Source: Bacillota bacterium (GTDB lineage: Bacteria; Bacillota; Clostridia; Clostridiales; Clostridiaceae). From it: a stretch of DNA of 6,387 nt. Of the stretch, positions 3,527 through 6,387 are shown in pieces. A program made the translations under genes and the position numbers. The stretch lies in contig JAUZPH010000220.1 in assembly GCA_030706065.1 (NCBI GenBank), positions 1-6,387 of the forward strand, in the 5' to 3' direction. How positions within the stretch are numbered: the first letter of the stretch is position 1; every line of letters begins with the position of its first letter. The notes below the pieces were generated by a model. It saw only the letters and a list, made by a program, of their open reading frames with translations. It did no database searches and was not told the origin of the DNA.

Positions 3527-5854
3527 TCAGTACAACGCTTTTGACATTGCAACCAAATCATAGACATCAATTACATAGTCGGTATTAAAGTCATACTTTT
3601 TACAATATAACCGTTCATACTCCTTTGCATTGTAGCATCGAGACAAAAGTGCCAGATCACCAAGGTCTACAGTGCCGTCATAATTTAAATCCTTGGGGTA
3701 AGCAGTAGCCAGAAGCTTTACCTGCGTTGGTTTTTGTATATATAACGACATATTGCCGAAATACCCGTCCTCGCTGTCTCCCCAGGCCCAAAGTGTTCCG
3801 TCTTCGGAAACACCCAGGTAATAAGATACAACCAGTGCTCCGGTTTTTAACTTATCAATGGACACTGCCGGGGTGGGAGTGTAGTGGCTTATGTACAAAC
3901 CCTCGCTGCCGGTCAGTTCCCAACCGGATATTAAAACAGAGTCATCGTTTTTGATGAATAAAGTGGTTGAGAGTCCCAGGCTGATTTCTTTTACATTATT
4001 TAGGCCGGGAACCTGTGTTGGCTTGTATACCGTACTCATATTGTCCGGTAAACCAAGGGAGTTGCAGCCATTCGATCCCCAAACCCATACGGTTCCATCT
4101 TTTTTTATTGCAGCTGAATTGTCGTATCCCGCACTTACGTATGCAACATTGTCTATTCCTGCTTTTACCGGTACGGTGTTTCTCGTATACGTGGTATCTG
4201 CGCCTAACTGGTGATAATCGTTATATCCCCAAGCCCAGACGGAACCGTCATTTTTCAATGCCAGTGCATGGAATCTTCCTGCAGCGATATCCGTTATTCC
4301 TGTTAATCCGGGTATCATTATTGGGACGGGAGAATCATAGTAGAGAGAATAGCCATCGGCAGCTAATTCACCTTCAGAGTTGTTACCCTGGCCCCATACT
4401 GTTCCGTCATTTTTAAGAAACAGAATGAAATCTTCACCAGCGGCTATCTTCTTGACATTGCTTATACCTGCAAGCTTTATAGGAGAGAGATATTCACCAT
4501 AGGTTGCAGATAGTTGATAATCGAGGTCGCTTCCCCACCCGTAAACTGTACCGTCAGACTTCAATGCATATGAAGTTATTCCTCTTGCGGTTATTTGAAC
4601 TATATCTGTAAGGCCATTGACCTGAATCGGAGTATACTTGTCCTCTTTTGTGCCGTCTCCAACTTGTCCATAACCGTTACATCCCCAAGCCCATACAGTG
4701 CCATCGTTTTTCAGTGCCAGTCTATGGCCGGCTCCTACAGCGACGGACTTAACATTGGAGATATTGTCAATCTTCAATGCCCTGCTTTTTGTATCGAAAC
4801 TTCCTGTACCTGCCTGGCAGAACATGTTATAGCCCCAGGCCAGTATATTGCCCGAAGAGTTTAAAGCTGCACAGTGGCCATTTCCGGCAGCTATCATTGT
4901 AATATTGGTTAAATCCGGAATTACAGTTGGAGTCAGTACAGTGGTACCTGCAATCTCTCCCAGCTGCTTAAGGTTGTTTTTTCCCCATCCCAGCACTAAA
5001 CCATCTTTTTTTAGTGCCAGGTTATATTCACCTCCGCACTTCACCTGCTTTATGTCCGTTAGTCCCTCAATCTGAACAGGGGAATCTTCTTCATCTATAT
5101 CGTCAGCTCCGGTATAATAGTTTTTGCCCCAGCCCCAAACCGTACCATCACTCTTTATAGCCAGGCTGCAGTCTTCACCGCCAGTTATGTATACCACGCC
5201 GGATAATCCGGTAATCTGAGTGGGTACGGAGACTTCGCTACCCAGGCCTGTAGCTCCATAATAGTTATCACCCCAGGCCCATACCGTTCCATCTGATTTT
5301 AAAGCCAAACTATGGTCGTCACCTGTAGCCACCTGAATTACGTTAGCCAGGCCTTTAGCTTGGACAAAATCGCTGTATTTTGAATCGGTAGTACCGTCAC
5401 CCAGTACCCCGTGGGAATTATCTCCACTTGCCCAGACGGTACCATCTTTTTTTAGCACAAGAATGTGTCCGGAACGAGAATCAATGGAACTGATATTACT
5501 GATGTCTGATAATTCCTCAGGGCCGCCGTAGAAATCGCCCCAACGCCACAGGGTTCCGTCGGACTTGACGCCATAGTTGTAATAGCCAGTGGCAACTATA
5601 GACGCCATATTGCTTAAACCGGAAACCCTGACTGCTGTGCCTCTATCACTGGTACTTTCGTCTGCCAGTTGTTCGGAATAGTTACCCCCCCAGGAAAAAA
5701 CCGTACCATCCGAAGCCAGGGCCAGTGTATGATTTCGGCCAGCACTGATGCTCTTGAACTGGATACCTGTAGTACCCGCTGCTCTGACTTTTGCTGCCGG
5801 CAAAAGGCCAGCCGCCAAAAGTATACTTGCAATTACTGATAATACTCTTCTCAT
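3527..5854 (-). CDS. Secreted RCC1-repeat beta-propeller protein with C-terminal type I dockerin
   Basis: This 775-residue protein starts at MRRVLSV. An ATG 16 codons upstream (5902-5900) is rejected because it falls within the -10 hexamer, while AAAGGAGGT (5859-5867) sits 4 nt before the chosen ATG. Residues 1-25 are a signal peptide with likely cleavage at VRA/A. Residues 31-714 hold 14 RCC1-type repeats of about 50 residues, each centred on a variant of AxKxDGTVWAWGxN; the DG-TVW blocks begin near residues 50, 100, 138, 189, 237, 285, 335, 385, 435, 484, 537, 587, 638 and 686. Residues 720-775 are a dockerin with two EF-hand-like calcium loops. Dockerins bind cohesins on a scaffoldin or the cell surface, so this is probably a cell-surface or cellulosome-attached propeller that binds a ligand. 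No catalytic domain is visible. It has its own promoter and terminator. The ligand is unknown. Confidence 0.95.
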   Translation of the reverse strand: MRRVLSVIASILLAAGLLPAAKVRAAGTTGIQFKSISAGRNHTLALASDGTVFSWGGNYSEQLADESTSDRGTAVRVSGLSNMASIVATGYYNYGVKSDGTLWRWGDFYGGPEELSDISNISSIDSRSGHILVLKKDGTVWASGDNSHGVLGDGTTDSKYSDFVQAKGLANVIQVATGDDHSLALKSDGTVWAWGDNYYGATGLGSEVSVPTQITGLSGVVYITGGEDCSLAIKSDGTVWGWGKNYYTGADDIDEEDSPVQIEGLTDIKQVKCGGEYNLALKKDGLVLGWGKNNLKQLGEIAGTTVLTPTVIPDLTNITMIAAGNGHCAALNSSGNILAWGYNMFCQAGTGSFDTKSRALKIDNISNVKSVAVGAGHRLALKNDGTVWAWGCNGYGQVGDGTKEDKYTPIQVNGLTDIVQITARGITSYALKSDGTVYGWGSDLDYQLSATYGEYLSPIKLAGISNVKKIAAGEDFILFLKNDGTVWGQGNNSEGELAADGYSLYYDSPVPIMIPGLTGITDIAAGRFHALALKNDGSVWAWGYNDYHQLGADTTYTRNTVPVKAGIDNVAYVSAGYDNSAAIKKDGTVWVWGSNGCNSLGLPDNMSTVYKPTQVPGLNNVKEISLGLSTTLFIKNDDSVLISGWELTGSEGLYISHYTPTPAVSIDKLKTGALVVSYYLGVSEDGTLWAWGDSEDGYFGNMSLYIQKPTQVKLLATAYPKDLNYDGTVDLGDLALLSRCYNAKEYERLYCKKYDFNTDYVIDVYDLVAMSKALY
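3530..3697 (-). other. Dockerin type I module (residues 720-775)
   Basis: Two duplicated calcium-loop/helix segments are visible. Loop 1 is Asp722, Asn724, Asp726, Asp730, Asp733 (pattern D-x-N-x-D-G-x-V-D-x-x-D). Loop 2 is Asp755, Asn757, Asp759, Asp763, Asp766. All calcium-ligand positions 1, 3, 5, 9 and 12 are filled in both. Loop 2 has Tyr760 in place of the usual glycine. The cohesin-recognition positions 10-11 are Leu-Gly in loop 1 and Val-Tyr in loop 2, unlike the Ser-Thr pair common in C. thermocellum. Cys740 and Cys751 flank the inter-segment linker. Confidence 0.93.
3713..5764 (-). repeat. Fourteen tandem RCC1-type repeats (protein-level, about 150 bp each)
   Basis: The unit spacings between successive DG-TVW blocks are 50, 38, 51, 48, 48, 50, 50, 50, 49, 53, 50, 51 and 48 residues. 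The second unit is short. The thirteenth (DDSVLISGW) and the tenth (GTVWGQG) depart from the WAWG core. RCC1 folds use seven blades, so 14 units fit two propellers in series. At DNA level the WAWG segments are recognisably alike but diverged (for example near 5270-5290, 4680-4700 and 4227-4247), so this is not a recent amplification. Confidence 0.9.
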
Positions 5855-5901
5855 GTTTACCTCCTTTATCGCTATTGGTAAATGTTTAACTAACAGGCAC
5901 A

Positions 5902-5930
5902 ATTATACCATATATGGTATAGGATGTTAA
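5902..5930 (-). promoter_or_regulatory. Strong sigma-A promoter of the RCC1-dockerin gene
   Basis: On the minus strand, -35 TTAACA (5930-5925, 5/6) is followed after 17 bp by a perfect -10 TATAAT (5907-5902). The TG of an extended -10 (TGGTATAAT) is also present. The predicted start is near 5895, which gives a leader of about 40 nt with the Shine-Dalgarno at its end. Confidence 0.85.
5904..5921. promoter_or_regulatory. Perfect 18-bp palindromic operator candidate overlapping the -10
   Basis: TATACCATATATGGTATA is its own exact reverse complement. It covers most of the promoter spacer and four bases of the -10 hexamer, the classic position for a repressor dimer. I cannot assign it to a named regulator family. 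Confidence 0.65.
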
Positions 5931-5962
5931 TATTTTGGCAAATATTCCAAAGCAATGAGGCA

Positions 5963-5994
5963 ATCCCTAAATACAGAAGAAAATCTTCAGGGAT
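5963..5994. repeat. Stem-loop with ATCCCT/AGGGAT arms
   Basis: The 6-bp outer arms are 5963-5968 and 5989-5994. GAAG (5976-5979) and CTTC (5985-5988) can form an inner stem with a one-sided bulge. It lies about 35 bp upstream of the RCC1-dockerin -35 element. No U-tract follows. The function is unknown. Confidence 0.3.
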
Positions 5995-6167
5995 AGACAA
6001 TACAAACAAAAATAAAAGGAATGATAAGTACATAAAAATCCACCGCGCCCAAAGAGTGAAAATTATGTGCATATACATTCCTAATGAGATACTTCAGGTA
6101 TTGGTAAATGAAAAAGAATTTTTCCGTGTATAACAACCTTAGATTAGGAAGATGAGAATTTATCTAC

Positions 6168-6194
6168 GGATATAGCCAATTAGAAGGCTATACC
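6168..6194 (-). terminator. Hairpin downstream of the YxlD-like gene, possible weak terminator
   Basis: TATAGCC (6171-6177) and GGCTATA (6186-6192) are a perfect 7-bp pair around 8 nt. GG/CC extend it outside a bulged A. It lies about 50 nt after the YxlD-like stop codon. No T-run follows on the minus strand, so as an intrinsic terminator it would be inefficient. It could instead protect an mRNA 3' end. Confidence 0.35.
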
Positions 6195-6243
6195 TGGAAT
6201 ATACTGAAACCAAGTTTCTGCAAAATTATAGAAGGTTGCTATT

Positions 6244-6387
6244 TTATTTTTTGTCCTTAATCCTATCCACTATTACCCTTGTTACGATAAGATAGATGAG
6301 CAGTGACTGGGGAACATTCATGAGTCCGAAGAGCCCCCAGAGCCAGTAATATTTTTCGCCCCGCTTTCTGGCATCCCTAAAAATCCA
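6244..6387 (-). CDS. C-terminal part of a small YxlD-like membrane protein (SigY anti-sigma component family)
   Basis: I read this directly: 47 codons are open from the window edge to TAA at 6246-6244. The start lies outside the window. The visible residues begin WIFRDARKRGEKYYWLWGLF and continue GLMNVPQSLLIYLIVTRVIV, then a basic tail (DRIKDKK). A charged DARKRGE motif precedes a Trp/Gly-rich turn (WLWGLFGL) and one membrane segment (about visible residues 15-40). From memory, this D-A-x-x-R-G...W-x-W-G-x-x-G-L...P-x-S-L-x-x-Y-L-x-x-T-R pattern is that of the roughly 70-residue proteins annotated as SigY anti-sigma factor component, such as B. subtilis YxlD. The family call needs a profile search. 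If it is right, an ECF sigma gene is expected just upstream, beyond the window. The stop is followed by about 390 bp without a clear gene, so it is probably the last gene of its transcript. Confidence 0.68.
   Translation of the reverse strand, partial: WIFRDARKRGEKYYWLWGLFGLMNVPQSLLIYLIVTRVIVDRIKDKK

Larger units (their letters stand above)
5855..6243. other. Intergenic region upstream of the RCC1-dockerin gene
   Basis: I see no convincing gene in these 389 bases. Nearest the gene are its Shine-Dalgarno, promoter and 18-bp palindrome. Further out are a stem-loop at 5963-5994 (ATCCCT/AGGGAT arms), an A/T-only 6-bp hairpin at 6110-6124 and a stronger hairpin at 6168-6194. On the minus strand a hydrophobic reading frame of about 60 residues (from 6078 or 6072 to 5890) is open, but it runs through the promoter and resembles nothing I know. 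Confidence 0.55.

Noticed and set aside
3727..5075. Several plus-strand open frames of 75-133 residues opposite the RCC1-dockerin gene
   Set aside because: They are antisense to a clear coding sequence, lack ribosome binding sites I can support, and owe their length to the repeated composition of the RCC1 units.
3713..5764. Regular 150-bp periodicity as a possible CRISPR or satellite array
   Set aside because: The period is fully explained by an open reading frame of RCC1 repeats; the units are diverged at DNA level and there are no spacers.
5855..5902. Upstream start giving a 791-residue RCC1-dockerin protein
   Set aside because: The extension would begin inside the -10 hexamer, encodes the Shine-Dalgarno itself, and would bury the signal peptide behind 16 non-signal residues.
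5924..6133. Plus-strand frame of 69 residues (MLIFWQIF...)
   Set aside because: It has no usable Shine-Dalgarno, overlaps the RCC1-dockerin -35 region, is Asn/Lys-rich in a way typical of random AT-rich DNA, and has no recognisable domain.

Overview
The window looks like chromosomal DNA of an anaerobic, low-GC Firmicute, most likely a cellulosome-forming or related clostridium (Ruminiclostridium/Acetivibrio-type). The reasons are the AT-rich intergenic DNA, the AGGAGG ribosome binding sites, the strong Rho-independent terminators and, above all, a type I dockerin at the C-terminus of a secreted protein. Every gene I can support is on the minus strand, so the window reads right to left in transcription order. 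I see no transposase, CRISPR array, tRNA or rRNA.

Right to left: (1) At 6244-6387 is the C-terminal end of a small membrane protein that resembles YxlD, the SigY anti-sigma component family. (2) A spacer of about 390 bp holds a strong sigma-A promoter whose spacer and -10 are covered by a perfect 18-bp palindrome. (3) At 3527-5854 is a secreted 775-residue protein with a signal peptide, 14 RCC1-type propeller repeats and a terminal dockerin, followed by a strong terminator. (4) At 1320-3214 is a tightly packed three-gene operon: a small PLDc_N-type membrane protein, an ABC ATPase and an ABC-2 permease. This has the order and sizes of yxlE-yxlF-yxlG from the Bacillus subtilis sigY operon. It is preceded by a candidate ECF-type promoter and closed by a terminator. 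(5) At 671-1144 is a Bcp/PrxQ peroxiredoxin with its own promoter and terminator; a PerR/Fur-like 7-1-7 box lies exactly in its promoter spacer. (6) At 1-425 is the N-terminal part of an unrecognised exported or membrane-anchored protein.

The most interesting reading is contextual. Pieces of a SigY-type module (a YxlD-like protein and yxlEFG) lie on both sides of an independently promoted RCC1-dockerin gene. This suggests either a split sigY operon or a composite cell-envelope locus. The sigma factor itself would lie outside the window, so this remains an inference. The peroxiredoxin is a separate oxidative-stress unit.
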